A stretch of DNA of 64,000 nt from Paracrocinitomix sp039939375 (GCA_039939375.1 JBDVJO010000007.1:62001-126000), one strand, 5' to 3'. Shown: positions 18,549 through 27,590, counted from the stretch's first letter. Translations and numbers: made by a program. Notes: generated by a model from the letters alone, not told the origin.

Positions 18549-19335
18549 AACACTCATTTTCGCACTATTGGCATTTTCAGTTCAATTCGGAATCGCGCAA
18601 GATTTGACGAAAAAGAACATGTATTATGGTAATATGGCATTTCAAGAGCAAGAATACGAAGATGCACTTCACTACTTTGAGAATGCTGTGAGCTATTCAC
18701 CTTTAGATTTTAAAGCCAACTTCAATTTAGCCAATACTAAGTTGCGGTTAGAAGATTATGAAGGTGCCATTGACACTTATGAAAATATTGTCAACTTGGG
18801 TCCAACCTCATTAGACAAATCAAAAGCTTATCACAATTTGGGGAATGCTAAGATCATGTCTCAAGATTTAGATGGGGCCATTGAAGCTTACAAACAAGGT
18901 TTACGACTCAATCCTTCAGATGAAGAGTTGCGTTATAACCTTTCTTGGGCATTGCAGCAGAAACAAAAACAAGAGCAGCAAGAACAATCTCAAAACGGTG
19001 AGAATGGCGAAAATGGTGAAAACGGTAGTCAAGGAGAGCAAAATGGTGACCAAAGCGAGAATGGATCTAATGACGAAAACGGAAACCAAGATCAAAACAC
19101 GAATCAAGAAGAAAACGAAGAACAAGAAGGGAATCAAGACGAATCTAACCAAGGAGAGCAAGGAGAAGATGAGCAAAACCAAAATGGCAATGGACAGCAA
19201 TACACCAATAAAATGTCAAAAGAAGAGATTGAAAAAATCTTGAACACCTACTACAAAAAAGAAAAGGAATTACAGAAGCGTTTAGAAGAAGGTAAGCGAG
19301 TTGGATGGGGCGCACCAAGAAAAAAAGATTGGTAA
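18538..19335 (+). CDS. batC: BatC, TPR protein with low-complexity tail
   Basis: The 265-residue secreted protein has a signal peptide (to about residue 21) and three TPR units (about 25-140), ending in the conserved LRYNLSWALQQ. About 90 residues made almost only of Q, N, E, G and D follow (from about residue 142), then a conserved charged end with KMSKEEIEKILNTYYKKE and the terminal VGWGAPRKKDW. The start is ATGATG; either ATG (18538 or 18541) can serve. BatC probably binds other Bat proteins through its TPRs. The low-complexity stretch is expected to be disordered. Confidence 0.9.
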   Translation: MMHKTLIFALLAFSVQFGIAQDLTKKNMYYGNMAFQEQEYEDALHYFENAVSYSPLDFKANFNLANTKLRLEDYEGAIDTYENIVNLGPTSLDKSKAYHNLGNAKIMSQDLDGAIEAYKQGLRLNPSDEELRYNLSWALQQKQKQEQQEQSQNGENGENGENGSQGEQNGDQSENGSNDENGNQDQNTNQEENEEQEGNQDESNQGEQGEDEQNQNGNGQQYTNKMSKEEIEKILNTYYKKEKELQKRLEEGKRVGWGAPRKKDW

Positions 19336-19336
19336 T

Positions 19337-21046
19337 TTGAAGCAGTTAATTTACATATTAGTTCTCTTACTTTCATTCAACGGATGGAGTCAGAAAGCCT
19401 ATGTAGATGCAGCAATTAGCGCCTCTACCGTGACGAGTAACGATCAGTTTACTTATAAAATCACCACTGATTGTGATTGTGATATTATTCCGCCAGACCT
19501 TTCAAACTTTGACGTATTACAAGCCATGCCTGGGCACTATGAGTCTATGCAATCATTCAACGGTCAGTCTACCAAAAAGACCTGTACCAGTACAATGACT
19601 TACGTCCTTCGTGGAAAGAAAAAAGGAAAATTCGAAATAGGAGAAGCTAAAGTAAAATGTAAATCGGCAGATAAAACTTCACAAAGTTTTACAGTAGAAG
19701 TATTGAATGCAGAAGATGTGCATAAGGCGAACGAAGGAAAGGTTGATTATTATTTCAAGTTAGAAAGCAGCAAAGAAAAAGTCAGAGTTGGCGAAGCTTT
19801 TGTCTTGAACTTTTACATGTACACAAAAAAACGTCCGCAAGACATTAACGCTATCAATTCTGGAAAAGCCGGTGGTGTTTATCGACAAAGTTTATTCAAT
19901 GAAATGGCATCTGATTTTGCTTTTCCAATGACCATTAAAAAAGTAAAAGGCAATGATTACTATGTTATCCATTTAAGAAAAGAGGTGTGCATTCCATCTG
20001 CCGCAGGTAAATTAAAAATCGAACCTTATTTTGGAAGAGCAGTTGAGGAATATGACTTTTTTAGCGCCAAATACATGGACGGATATTCAAACAGTCTTGA
20101 AATTGATGTGATTAATGTCCCTTCAAACGCGCCGCCCAATTATTACGGTATGTCAGGTGAGTTCAACTTGGTTCACGAAATATCAGCCACATCTATCCAA
20201 GCTAATCGCGCCATAGAAATGACCGTTGAGATTTCAGGAATCGGAAATTTTAATAGTTTCAGAACTCCCGACTTTTTATTTCCAGAAAGCTTTTTAGTGG
20301 CCGAGCCTGAAATTGAAGAAAACTTTGATTTAACAGAAGAAGGAATTGAAGGAAAAGCGACTTACACCTATGTTATTACCCCAACAAAAGAAGGTCAATT
20401 TAACATCCTTCCCTACTCCTTCGCATATTTTGACAGAAAAGCCAACAACTTCAAATCTGTAGCCACAGAAAGCTTTACTATAAATGTTTCTGAAGGAACA
20501 GGTGGTGACATTAAAAACACAACCAACACCAGTTCAGTTCCTGAAGAATACGACATTCGACACATTAAGAAAGGCGGAAACTTATTTGGCATCAGTTATT
20601 TGTTCTTTGGAACTTTAATCTTCTGGATGTTGATTTTATTACCATTGATCTTGCTCTTCATTTTCATCATGGCGAAAAGAAAAAAATCACGATTGACAGA
20701 CGAAGAAGTGGTTGCCAAACGTCAAAAAGAAGTTAAAAAATCTACGGCTAAGCAAGTATCTAAACTGCAGTCAGCTGACAATGACACATTAAACATTAAA
20801 GGATTGAAAAGCCAATTAGAGGCCTATTTAATGACCAATTTAAATATCAGTAGATCCCAATTATCCAAACAAATAATTTCTGTAAAGCTAGATGAAAAAG
20901 GAGTTGACGAATCTTTGAAAAACAGGTTCACCTCACTTTGGGACAAATTAGAAATGGCTCAATATGCTCCAGTCAGCTCAGACAATTTAGGCAAATTGGC
21001 AAACGAAAGTAGCAGTATTATTAACGAATTGAATAAAGTTTTATGA
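19337..21046 (+). CDS. batD: BatD, oxygen tolerance membrane protein
   Basis: The product is about 569 residues. It has a signal peptide MKQLIYILVLLLSFNGWSQ, long Ig-like beta domains (about 25-400) of the BatD family, a transmembrane helix FGTLIFWMLILLPLILLFIFIM (about 433-455) and a cytoplasmic helical tail. An ATG at 19301 is in frame, but it would lie inside batC and place 12 hydrophilic residues before the signal peptide. TTG at 19337, one base after the batC stop, gives a clean signal and is preferred. The 3' end overlaps batE by four bases (ATGA). The beta domains lie in the periplasm. Confidence 0.9.
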   Translation: MKQLIYILVLLLSFNGWSQKAYVDAAISASTVTSNDQFTYKITTDCDCDIIPPDLSNFDVLQAMPGHYESMQSFNGQSTKKTCTSTMTYVLRGKKKGKFEIGEAKVKCKSADKTSQSFTVEVLNAEDVHKANEGKVDYYFKLESSKEKVRVGEAFVLNFYMYTKKRPQDINAINSGKAGGVYRQSLFNEMASDFAFPMTIKKVKGNDYYVIHLRKEVCIPSAAGKLKIEPYFGRAVEEYDFFSAKYMDGYSNSLEIDVINVPSNAPPNYYGMSGEFNLVHEISATSIQANRAIEMTVEISGIGNFNSFRTPDFLFPESFLVAEPEIEENFDLTEEGIEGKATYTYVITPTKEGQFNILPYSFAYFDRKANNFKSVATESFTINVSEGTGGDIKNTTNTSSVPEEYDIRHIKKGGNLFGISYLFFGTLIFWMLILLPLILLFIFIMAKRKKSRLTDEEVVAKRQKEVKKSTAKQVSKLQSADNDTLNIKGLKSQLEAYLMTNLNISRSQLSKQIISVKLDEKGVDESLKNRFTSLWDKLEMAQYAPVSSDNLGKLANESSSIINELNKVL

Positions 21047-21798
21047 TGAAGTTAATCATGACCATATCAGTTCTATCTCTTGCTTTTTTAGGATTCTCGA
21101 ATCAAGATTTTGAAACGGCGAACGAACTCTACGAGCAAGGCAAATACAAAGAAGCAGCTGAAATGTACGAACAGCTGATTGCGGATGATAAGTTATCAGC
21201 AGATGTTTACTACAATTACGGAAATGCTCAGTATCGACTTGGTGAATTGGGGCTTGCCATTTGGGGATATGAATCAGCGTTAAAACTAGATCCCGACCAT
21301 GAAGACGCCCTTTTCAATTTAGAATTTGTAAATGCGCAAACGATTGATAAAATTGACATTACCAGAGGCGGATTCGGTCATTGGTTAAAAAGCATGATGT
21401 TTACAGAACAAGTCAATTTTTGGGCCTACTTCTCTGTGGTTTGCTCATTTCTACTCGCTGTTTTCGGATTCTTTTTTGTTCGATCAGCAGCTGGTAAAAA
21501 AAGAGGGTTATTATTATTGACATCTTCTTTTTTATTCGTGTTTTTAATTGCTGGAATTGTAATTGGGTTGTTAGATAAAAACAGACTTTCGTCAGGAGAT
21601 GAAGGCATTATAATTGCCGAATCGGTTGAAGTTAAAATGTCGCCCATGGCGGATGCAGTGGTATCGTTCAGCTTAGGTGCGGGGGCAAAAGTTGAGCTCT
21701 TACCTTATGAGATGAAGAGAGAAACTGCAGGGTGGATTCAGATAGAAATAAACGGTAACAAGGGCTGGATTAGCGCGGGAGAAGTTCGGGAACTTTGA
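21043..21798 (+). CDS. batE: BatE, TPR and SH3 domain membrane protein
   Basis: The 251-residue protein has a signal peptide and two TPRs (about 24-100, DVYYNYGNAQYRLGELGLAIWGYESALKLDPDHEDALFNL). Two transmembrane helices follow (VNFWAYFSVVCSFLLAVFGFFFV and LLLLTSSFLFVFLIAGIVIGLL), then a C-terminal bacterial SH3-like domain ending in INGNKGWISAGEVREL. SH3 domains of this type often contact cell-wall or protein partners in the periplasm. It is the last gene of the operon; an intergenic heptanucleotide repeat follows. Confidence 0.92.
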   Translation: MMKLIMTISVLSLAFLGFSNQDFETANELYEQGKYKEAAEMYEQLIADDKLSADVYYNYGNAQYRLGELGLAIWGYESALKLDPDHEDALFNLEFVNAQTIDKIDITRGGFGHWLKSMMFTEQVNFWAYFSVVCSFLLAVFGFFFVRSAAGKKRGLLLLTSSFLFVFLIAGIVIGLLDKNRLSSGDEGIIIAESVEVKMSPMADAVVSFSLGAGAKVELLPYEMKRETAGWIQIEINGNKGWISAGEVREL

Positions 21799-21807
21799 AT
21801 TTAGATA

Positions 21808-21842
21808 TTGGTTGTTGGTTGTTGGTTGTCGGTTGTTGGTTA
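21808..21842. repeat. Tandem heptanucleotide repeat (TTGGTTG x5, last two imperfect)
   Basis: Five 7-bp units in a row: three TTGGTTG, then TCGGTTG and TTGGTTA. They lie just after batE and before the cyclase gene promoter region. This is the second 7-bp repeat of the window with an unrelated unit (see 2587-2617). Confidence 0.9.
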
Positions 21843-21924
21843 TGAGTGATTAGTTATTCGCAACTCAAAACAGCCAACAAAAAGAGCAAAAAAGCGTTAT
21901 CTTTACCACCTACTCATTAGATGT

Positions 21925-23619
21925 ATGCTTGAACGTATTTGTAATATTCTAATTATTGAAAGTAATCCGAATGAGTTACTGGATTTACTGCAAATCCTCA
22001 GAAAACCAGGCAATAACATTTTTACAGCTGAAACAAATGCAGAGGCGCTTGAAATTTTAGAGACAAAAGAAATTTCAATTGTTATGCTTGACCTAGACGG
22101 TCCGCAGTTACAGCCTTATGAAATAATCAGATGGATCAATTCCAGAGATCAACTCTTGAACATCAACATTATCGTCACTTCGCTGGACAGTGAAAAACTT
22201 TATGACACCATTGATCATTCTAAAAAAGGAGCAGTTGATTACTTGGTTAAGCCTTTTCAAGAAAAACTGGTAACGACCAAAATTGGAGTTTATAAATACC
22301 TCAGTCAAAAGCAAAAAAGAGTCTCTAGATTATTAGAGAATATCTTGCCCGAGCAGACGTTAAAAGAATTTCAAATCCACGGTAAATCAAGTCCGAAAAA
22401 GCATCAAAATGCCACGGTATTATTTACTGACTTTGTCCGATTCTCAGAGATTACCAGAGATATGAATCCAGATCTTTTAATTCAAAAACTGGACTATTAT
22501 TTCACCAAATTTGATGAGATTATTCGTAAGTATCATCTTGAAAAGATCAAAACCATTGGAGATGCCTACATGGCGGTTGGCGGCGTAACAGAAAAGAAAC
22601 CTTTTGCAGCCATTAGAACAGCACTCGCGGCCATTGAAATTCAGCACTTCATGCACACCGAAAAAGAAACCGCGAAAGCTTTAGGTCGCGAATATTGGGA
22701 AATCAGAATTGGCATTCACACAGGTCCGCTTGTGGCGGGAGTTGTTGGAAAACATAAGTTTAGTTTTGATGTTTGGGGAGACACAGTGAATGTTGCCGCG
22801 CGTTGTGAGCAAACAGCAGAACACAGCACCGTCAATATTTCGGTAGATTTCAGAGAAAAAATTCAGGATTATTTTGAGTGTGAACACCGAGGGCAAATTG
22901 CAATAAAGAATCGCGGAGAAATAGGAATGTATATTCTAAAGCGTATCAAACCTGAACACTCATTTTACGGTAAAGGGGTTAACCCAAATCAGGCTTTAAG
23001 ATCAGTAGTCGATTTACCGAAAGCCGATTTTGAAGGCTTACGCGTGTTCATTTTAAATAAACTAAAAGCAGAACTAGACGATAATTTGTTTTATCACTCA
23101 TACAATCATACCTTAAATGTTGAAGAGGCCATCATCAAATATGCGCAATTAGAGAACTTGAAAAAAGAAGAACTCACTTTATGCAGAACAGCTGCTCTTT
23201 TTCATGATTCAGGATTTCTGGTGCAGTATGATAACAATGAAGAAATTGGCATCCGTATACTTAAAAAGTATGCGCCTGACTTCGGTTATGATGAGGCCGA
23301 TATTGAAGTCATTGCCGAAATGATTAAGTCAACATCTAACGACATAGAGCCTAAGAACTTAATGCAAGAAATTATGTGTGACTCTGATCATGACTATTTA
23401 GGAAGAGCCGATTATCACGTAATTGCAGCTAAACTTTTCAAAGAGAAAGAAGCGCAAGGTCATAAGATGACTGAACGAGAACAAATAGAGGCCCAAATTG
23501 ATTATCTAGAAAATAAGCATCAGTATTATACTACATCCGCTATCAACTTAAGAAAACCTGGAAAAGAGCTAAGAATCGCCGAACTCAAAAGAAGATTGCA
23601 AGCGGTTGAGGCTAGTTAG
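21925..23619 (+). CDS. Receiver-adenylate cyclase-HD phosphohydrolase fusion
   Basis: The 564-residue protein has three domains. Residues 1-120 are a receiver with phosphoacceptor Asp56 and the KP dyad in DYLVKPF. Residues about 160-345 are a class III nucleotide cyclase: metal ligands Asp169 and Asp213, Lys and Asp residues typical of adenine recognition (KTIGD and FDVWGD, Asp282), and NVAARCE with the transition-state Arg. Residues about 375-560 are an HD domain with His391/His395, His427-Asp428 and Asp486. A two-component-controlled cAMP cyclase is well supported. The HD half is like metal-dependent phosphohydrolases and could degrade a nucleotide. No histidine kinase is adjacent. Confidence 0.9.
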   Translation: MLERICNILIIESNPNELLDLLQILRKPGNNIFTAETNAEALEILETKEISIVMLDLDGPQLQPYEIIRWINSRDQLLNINIIVTSLDSEKLYDTIDHSKKGAVDYLVKPFQEKLVTTKIGVYKYLSQKQKRVSRLLENILPEQTLKEFQIHGKSSPKKHQNATVLFTDFVRFSEITRDMNPDLLIQKLDYYFTKFDEIIRKYHLEKIKTIGDAYMAVGGVTEKKPFAAIRTALAAIEIQHFMHTEKETAKALGREYWEIRIGIHTGPLVAGVVGKHKFSFDVWGDTVNVAARCEQTAEHSTVNISVDFREKIQDYFECEHRGQIAIKNRGEIGMYILKRIKPEHSFYGKGVNPNQALRSVVDLPKADFEGLRVFILNKLKAELDDNLFYHSYNHTLNVEEAIIKYAQLENLKKEELTLCRTAALFHDSGFLVQYDNNEEIGIRILKKYAPDFGYDEADIEVIAEMIKSTSNDIEPKNLMQEIMCDSDHDYLGRADYHVIAAKLFKEKEAQGHKMTEREQIEAQIDYLENKHQYYTTSAINLRKPGKELRIAELKRRLQAVEAS

Positions 23620-23636
23620 AATAGCCCAGCTAACTA
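23613..23636. terminator. Hairpin between convergent genes
   Basis: TAGTTAG (23613-23619) and CTAACTA (23630-23636) form a 7-bp stem with a 10-base loop. The stem arms contain the stop codons of both convergent genes. It may act as a weak bidirectional terminator, but no long T tract follows on either strand. Confidence 0.4.
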
Positions 23637-24752
23637 TTTAAAGGTCGTGAACAAACTCTTCAATTCTTTCGTTTCGTTCACATGAAGTTTGTACGGTCTA
23701 ATCTCGTTAGGTTTTGACACTTGATCTTTTTCACTATCCCATCTATAATTAGAAGTAGAATCGGTAACTGCCATTTGATTTAAGTCTTCTTTTAACAATG
23801 CTCCACCAACCGCAATTTGCTCATTATTGGCAGGAACATCCATCACAACTTCATCATCATTGTATGTATCAAAACGCTCTTTCTTTTCAGCATTTTTGGC
23901 CAACTTATCCTTGTTTGCATCACGGTACTTTTTACCTTTCACATCTTTATTATCAGACGAACCAAAATCGCCTCTAATATCTGAAGAGGTAACCACTGGT
24001 GCTAACTCAGGGTTATTCACATTATTCGTGCCCGGTGCAACTGTTACATCATTAGGTGTAATTGCTCCAGTTGTGTTGGTATTTCCTGCAGTCGTTTTCT
24101 TTGACTCTTCCATACGCTTTCTATCGGCATCAGTAATTGGTCCGTTATAGAAACCATCATGATCGGCAATAGTTGTCGTTGAAATCTCATCAACTTCTGA
24201 TTTCAATTCTTCAGCATTCTCTTCCATTTCAACTTCTTCTACCACAAAATCTAATTGATCTTCTGTTCTAGTGTTGGCCAACTCTTGTGCCGGAACAACT
24301 TCATCTATCATTTCTGTTGCTTCTGTCTCTCCTCCTACTTTATCAAACTCCTTTAATCCAGACTCTTTATCATTCATTGCCAATTGATCTTCACCAATTT
24401 TCCCTGGCATCAATAAGATGAATCCAATCACCAATAGTGCAGCAAAAGACATTTGAAAGGCTGGTTTTTGATAGAACTTCTTGTCTTCAGGCAATAAGAA
24501 AGGAATCACACCATTTAACCAAAAACGTCTTTTGGCTTTTGGTTGATCTAAGTGCTCCATTACTTTTTTGCGAAGTTCAGGTGTAGCTTCTACTTTTTCA
24601 CCAGCTAAGGCTTCTTGCGTAGAAGTTAAAAACCATTTCATTTCTTCAAACTCTTCTGCGTTCTGAACCAATTCGCTTACGGTAGCCAATTCATCTGCTG
24701 TCAGCTCAAAGTACTGCTTGTTTAGGATGATATTTTCTGCTTCTGTTATCAT
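23634..24752 (-). CDS. Probable anti-sigma factor with one transmembrane helix
   Basis: The 372-residue protein has a cytoplasmic N-terminal helical part (about 1-110), one transmembrane helix FQMSFAALLVIGFILLMPG (about 100-118), and a long Asp/Glu/Asn-rich, probably disordered extracytoplasmic region. The final segment includes YRWDSEKDQVSKPNEIRPYKLHVNETKEL. The gene overlaps the upstream ECF sigma gene by four bases (ATGA). Membrane proteins in that position with a cytoplasmic head are usually anti-sigma factors. I see no clear zinc motif (HxxxCxxC), so the call rests on context and topology. Confidence 0.65.
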   Translation of the reverse strand: MITEAENIILNKQYFELTADELATVSELVQNAEEFEEMKWFLTSTQEALAGEKVEATPELRKKVMEHLDQPKAKRRFWLNGVIPFLLPEDKKFYQKPAFQMSFAALLVIGFILLMPGKIGEDQLAMNDKESGLKEFDKVGGETEATEMIDEVVPAQELANTRTEDQLDFVVEEVEMEENAEELKSEVDEISTTTIADHDGFYNGPITDADRKRMEESKKTTAGNTNTTGAITPNDVTVAPGTNNVNNPELAPVVTSSDIRGDFGSSDNKDVKGKKYRDANKDKLAKNAEKKERFDTYNDDEVVMDVPANNEQIAVGGALLKEDLNQMAVTDSTSNYRWDSEKDQVSKPNEIRPYKLHVNETKELKSLFTTFK

Positions 24753-25336
24753 ATCATTGTTTTTCTGAAAACCGCCAATTTCTCTGCTAAAGTCTTTGTT
24801 GCATGGTGCAATCTTGACTTTACCGTGCCCGCATTGATTTCGAGTGCTTCCGCTATTTCATTTAAAGAGAGTCCTTCAAAATGCCGTAGCATAAATACCT
24901 CTCTATGTTTTTCATTTAATTTATTTAGTTCTGTCTTTAATTCTTCATTAAAATTTGATGCATCTACTGCGACATCTGCTTGTCTTGTTTCATCCTTCGC
25001 CTCTACTCCCTCTGGAACATCATATCCTGTATTTTTTCTAACCTCCTGCTTTTTATATTCATTCTTGCACATGTTATTGGCAACTGAAAAAAGCCATGTT
25101 TTAAAGTTTCTATTCAAATCAAACGACTCTGGTTTATCTATAATCTTTGTAAACAAATCGTGCGCAAAATCTTCTGCTTTAATGCGGTCACTCCATAATT
25201 TTCGATAAAAAAAGTTCACCATAAAACTCTCATATCTCGCATAAATTTGTTCAAAGGCTCTCTTATCACCCTCGGTAAACGAGCGCATTAGATCTTCATC
25301 CGTGTATTTTGAATAATCTTTTTTAAAGAGCTGCAT
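24749..25336 (-). CDS. ECF-type RNA polymerase sigma factor
   Basis: The 195-residue sigma-70 family protein has region 2 with YTDEDLMRSFTEGDKRAFEQIYARYE and AEDFAHDLFTKI plus FKTWLFSVANNMCKNEYKK, and region 4 with EVFMLRHFEGLSLNEIAEAL and GTVKSRLHHATKTLAEKL. It directs RNA polymerase to stress or envelope promoters that cannot be named from here. It is translated just before the probable anti-sigma factor (4-base overlap) and 6 bp after a secreted TPR-like protein gene, so the three form a likely regulatory unit. Confidence 0.93.
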   Translation of the reverse strand: MQLFKKDYSKYTDEDLMRSFTEGDKRAFEQIYARYESFMVNFFYRKLWSDRIKAEDFAHDLFTKIIDKPESFDLNRNFKTWLFSVANNMCKNEYKKQEVRKNTGYDVPEGVEAKDETRQADVAVDASNFNEELKTELNKLNEKHREVFMLRHFEGLSLNEIAEALEINAGTVKSRLHHATKTLAEKLAVFRKTMI

Positions 25337-25342
25337 GTATGC

Positions 25343-26332
25343 CTATTCGTAGTCGTTCAGTATCGTATTCACTTTTTTGGTTTGTTCTACTTTCTCTGCT
25401 AAAATCAAAATTGCTTTTTTCAACACTTCGTTCTTCGATCCTCTCAATAATTGAAGGCGATAAAGTGTCAATAAAGGCGGCAAGTAATTCGTGTATAATT
25501 TCTTATCTGAATAGCTTAAACTCATGTTCAAGAAATTCTTTTTGGATACCTTGTTCCAGAATGCTTCTAATTCAACAATTTGGCTGGCTGGTTGCGATTG
25601 ATAAGACAATCCCGTCAAGAATACATTTTCTTCGTTTCCTGACATATAATTTTGTGAAACGGTAGATGACAAATGAATTTTGCTGTTCTGATTCATAGCT
25701 TTCTTTACATAAGCCGATTCGCTCCCGAAAAACGACACATCACCAATCCCCAAATAGCTCGACATTCTTTTGCGGTAAGTATCATTGATTAAAAAATCCA
25801 TATTGATGATCAATACATCTTTTTGAGTTCCTGCTTTCAACTGGTTGATGTAAATAGGAATCGCTTCTCTGTTTCCGCTCACAAAAATTCCACCAGCTGC
25901 CGGAATTGCATCTTTATAATACCCCAAGGTATTCGCCGAATAGTAGCTTGAAACCGAAGAAAGCAAGCCCTTTGCTTTTCCGTAATCTTCTATTTTCATG
26001 TAGTGAGCAAAAACTGCTTTTACAACTTCTTTATTTTTTGGAGCTTTTTCGTAGGCCTTGAACAAATCTGCTTGAGCATCATCTTTAAAATGATCGTTCA
26101 AATACCAGGCAAAATGCGACTCATAACTATCTGGAAATTTCTTTTGCATAGCATGACACCAATCGTCTAAAGCCAATTGCTCTGTTTTGCTGAACTGCTT
26201 AGTAGAACTGTGTTTGTATCCTTCTCTCAGGTCTTCATACGCCTTCAAAGCATCCGCAGCATTATCTGGTAGATCTTGCCCGAAACAAACGCCGGTTCCC
26301 ACTAAAAATATGACCAATAAACATCTTAACAT
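25343..26332 (-). CDS. Secreted hypothetical protein upstream of the sigma factor
   Basis: The 329-residue protein has a signal peptide MLRCLLVIFLVGTGVCFGQ and then mostly helical TPR-like sequence (about 25-130). A segment near 150-190 (GGIFVSGNREAIPIYINQL, then DVLIINMDFLINDTYRKRM) resembles the soluble part after the membrane domain of DUF2723-type Bacteroidota proteins; that similarity is from memory and weak. It is the first gene of the sigma/anti-sigma operon, with a 6-bp gap, so it may sense or report envelope state. No enzymatic residues are evident. Confidence 0.72.
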   Translation of the reverse strand: MLRCLLVIFLVGTGVCFGQDLPDNAADALKAYEDLREGYKHSSTKQFSKTEQLALDDWCHAMQKKFPDSYESHFAWYLNDHFKDDAQADLFKAYEKAPKNKEVVKAVFAHYMKIEDYGKAKGLLSSVSSYYSANTLGYYKDAIPAAGGIFVSGNREAIPIYINQLKAGTQKDVLIINMDFLINDTYRKRMSSYLGIGDVSFFGSESAYVKKAMNQNSKIHLSSTVSQNYMSGNEENVFLTGLSYQSQPASQIVELEAFWNKVSKKNFLNMSLSYSDKKLYTNYLPPLLTLYRLQLLRGSKNEVLKKAILILAEKVEQTKKVNTILNDYE

Positions 26333-26701
26333 ATTCGTCTTTAATCTTGATTACAACCCATCTTCAAAAAGGTTCAATAATGAAGTTACATTTTTTATTG
26401 CAAAGAACATTCCTTTTGGGTGTGTAAGAGGTTATCTCATTGTGAGAATTAGATTTTGGAATTGAGTAATTAAAGCTATAACCGTGAAACTCTGGGGCGC
26501 ATGGAGTATATTTAAGTAAAATTGAAAACTAAAAACCGCCATCAAGTTAGCCGTTAATAACCTTTATAAGGATACCTTACCTTAGTGACTCAATAACATA
26601 TCTTAAGGAATAAAAGACATACCTTTATTCTAACGTTAGGCACAATAATGAAAACAAACGATCGTTTTTGATTTTGTCAAACCATCACTTATTCAAGCTA
26701 A
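26333..26701. other. Intergenic region before the cassette-like run
   Basis: This 369-bp AT-rich region separates the minus-strand sigma operon from the plus-strand haem-protein ORF. The first 250 bases show no ORF, repeat or strong promoter. The right part holds the short attC-like site described at 26591-26641. Confidence 0.6.
26591..26641 (+). repeat. Short attC-like palindromic site (site A)
   Basis: TAACATAT is followed by an 8-of-9 paired hairpin (GAATAAAAG at 26608-26616 and CCTTTATTC at 26622-26630), then AACGTTAGGC. The last seven bases GTTAGGC (26635-26641) fit the integron core site GTTRRRY exactly. The left arm matches the left arms of the three later sites only in TAACATA. It sits just upstream of the first ORF of the run, where the preceding recombination site would be expected. 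Confidence 0.45.
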
Positions 26702-27583
26702 ATGTTGAGCATTTTTTTAAAAAATAAGAACATTCATTTAAAACTCATTCTTGTTGTTATAATTATAACTACCGTATTAGCTTCATGTCTAAAAGACAAG
26801 ACCTATTCAAGAACTGCCTTGGAATATGCTAACGAATGCGAAGAAATCTTCGGTCCACTTCCTAAATTTAGCTGTGAAGATGCAATTGAGGTTCCGACAA
26901 CAAAAAATGGAATTCCCGTCACTTTTAACGGAAGTGGAGAAGAAGGCACTGGAAGTGCAAATCCAAATGATTGCGACAATCCATGGGCTTTCGGACTTGC
27001 ATGCCAAAACGGGAATAGAGTTGGACGTTATCAAGGGATGAACCCCGACAGCACTGAAAATCTGGATGTGGTGTTTATAACTTTTTGCAGAGATGGCGGC
27101 TTAGGCGTTATTGGTCATAAATTTTCAACAGGCCAAACTTGTTTCTTGTCAATAATTGACGGCGCAGATCCCATCAACCCACCAAAGCCAGGTGAAAATG
27201 GATACAACGAATCTTGGATGAGACCTAGTGTTGTTGCGGCCGACAAATGTGTCAATTGCCATATGGCAAGCCCATTTTTACATACACCAGCTATAGACCA
27301 ACTTAGAAATCCTGCTGACACGTCAGAATTACTTGTTCCGTTTACTGGTAATCATCCATATTCAGTCATTGGGCAAGAGTTTCAGCAACCACACACCACG
27401 AATATTCAAAATTCATGTACTGGTTGTCACCGTCCTCAATGTACGCAGCATTTCGAAAATTACCCACTAGATGAACTGGTTATGCCACCTCCATTTCAAA
27501 ATGCCACTGATTTTGATCATAGTTCCATTTCTGAGGCTGACAGACAAGCCATAAGAGATTGGTGCAGTACACTTAATTTGTAA
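26702..27583 (+). CDS. Lipoprotein with two c-type haem motifs (cassette-like ORF 1)
   Basis: The 293-residue lipoprotein has a lipobox VLASC (about residue 28). Two haem-c attachment motifs are visible: CVNCH (residues 183-187) and CTGCH (residues 239-243). A further Cys-rich stretch RPQC follows. The N-terminal part has extra Cys pairs (ANECEEIFGPLPKFSCED, NDCDNPW, LACQ). It looks like a periplasmic or surface dihaem electron carrier or oxidase-like domain, but no family is certain. It lies between attC-like sites A and B. Its stop is 7 bp before the left arm of site B, the compact layout of a gene cassette. Confidence 0.78.
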   Translation: MLSIFLKNKNIHLKLILVVIIITTVLASCLKDKTYSRTALEYANECEEIFGPLPKFSCEDAIEVPTTKNGIPVTFNGSGEEGTGSANPNDCDNPWAFGLACQNGNRVGRYQGMNPDSTENLDVVFITFCRDGGLGVIGHKFSTGQTCFLSIIDGADPINPPKPGENGYNESWMRPSVVAADKCVNCHMASPFLHTPAIDQLRNPADTSELLVPFTGNHPYSVIGQEFQQPHTTNIQNSCTGCHRPQCTQHFENYPLDELVMPPPFQNATDFDHSSISEADRQAIRDWCSTLNL

Positions 27584-27590
27584 AAACTGT

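Noticed and set aside
18872..19243. Frames opposite and beside the batC low-complexity region
   Set aside because: Open only because of the Q/N/E/G codon bias of batC.
19301..19336. ATG 19301 as batD start
   Set aside because: Would overlap batC and put hydrophilic residues before a clear signal peptide; TTG 19337 fits better.
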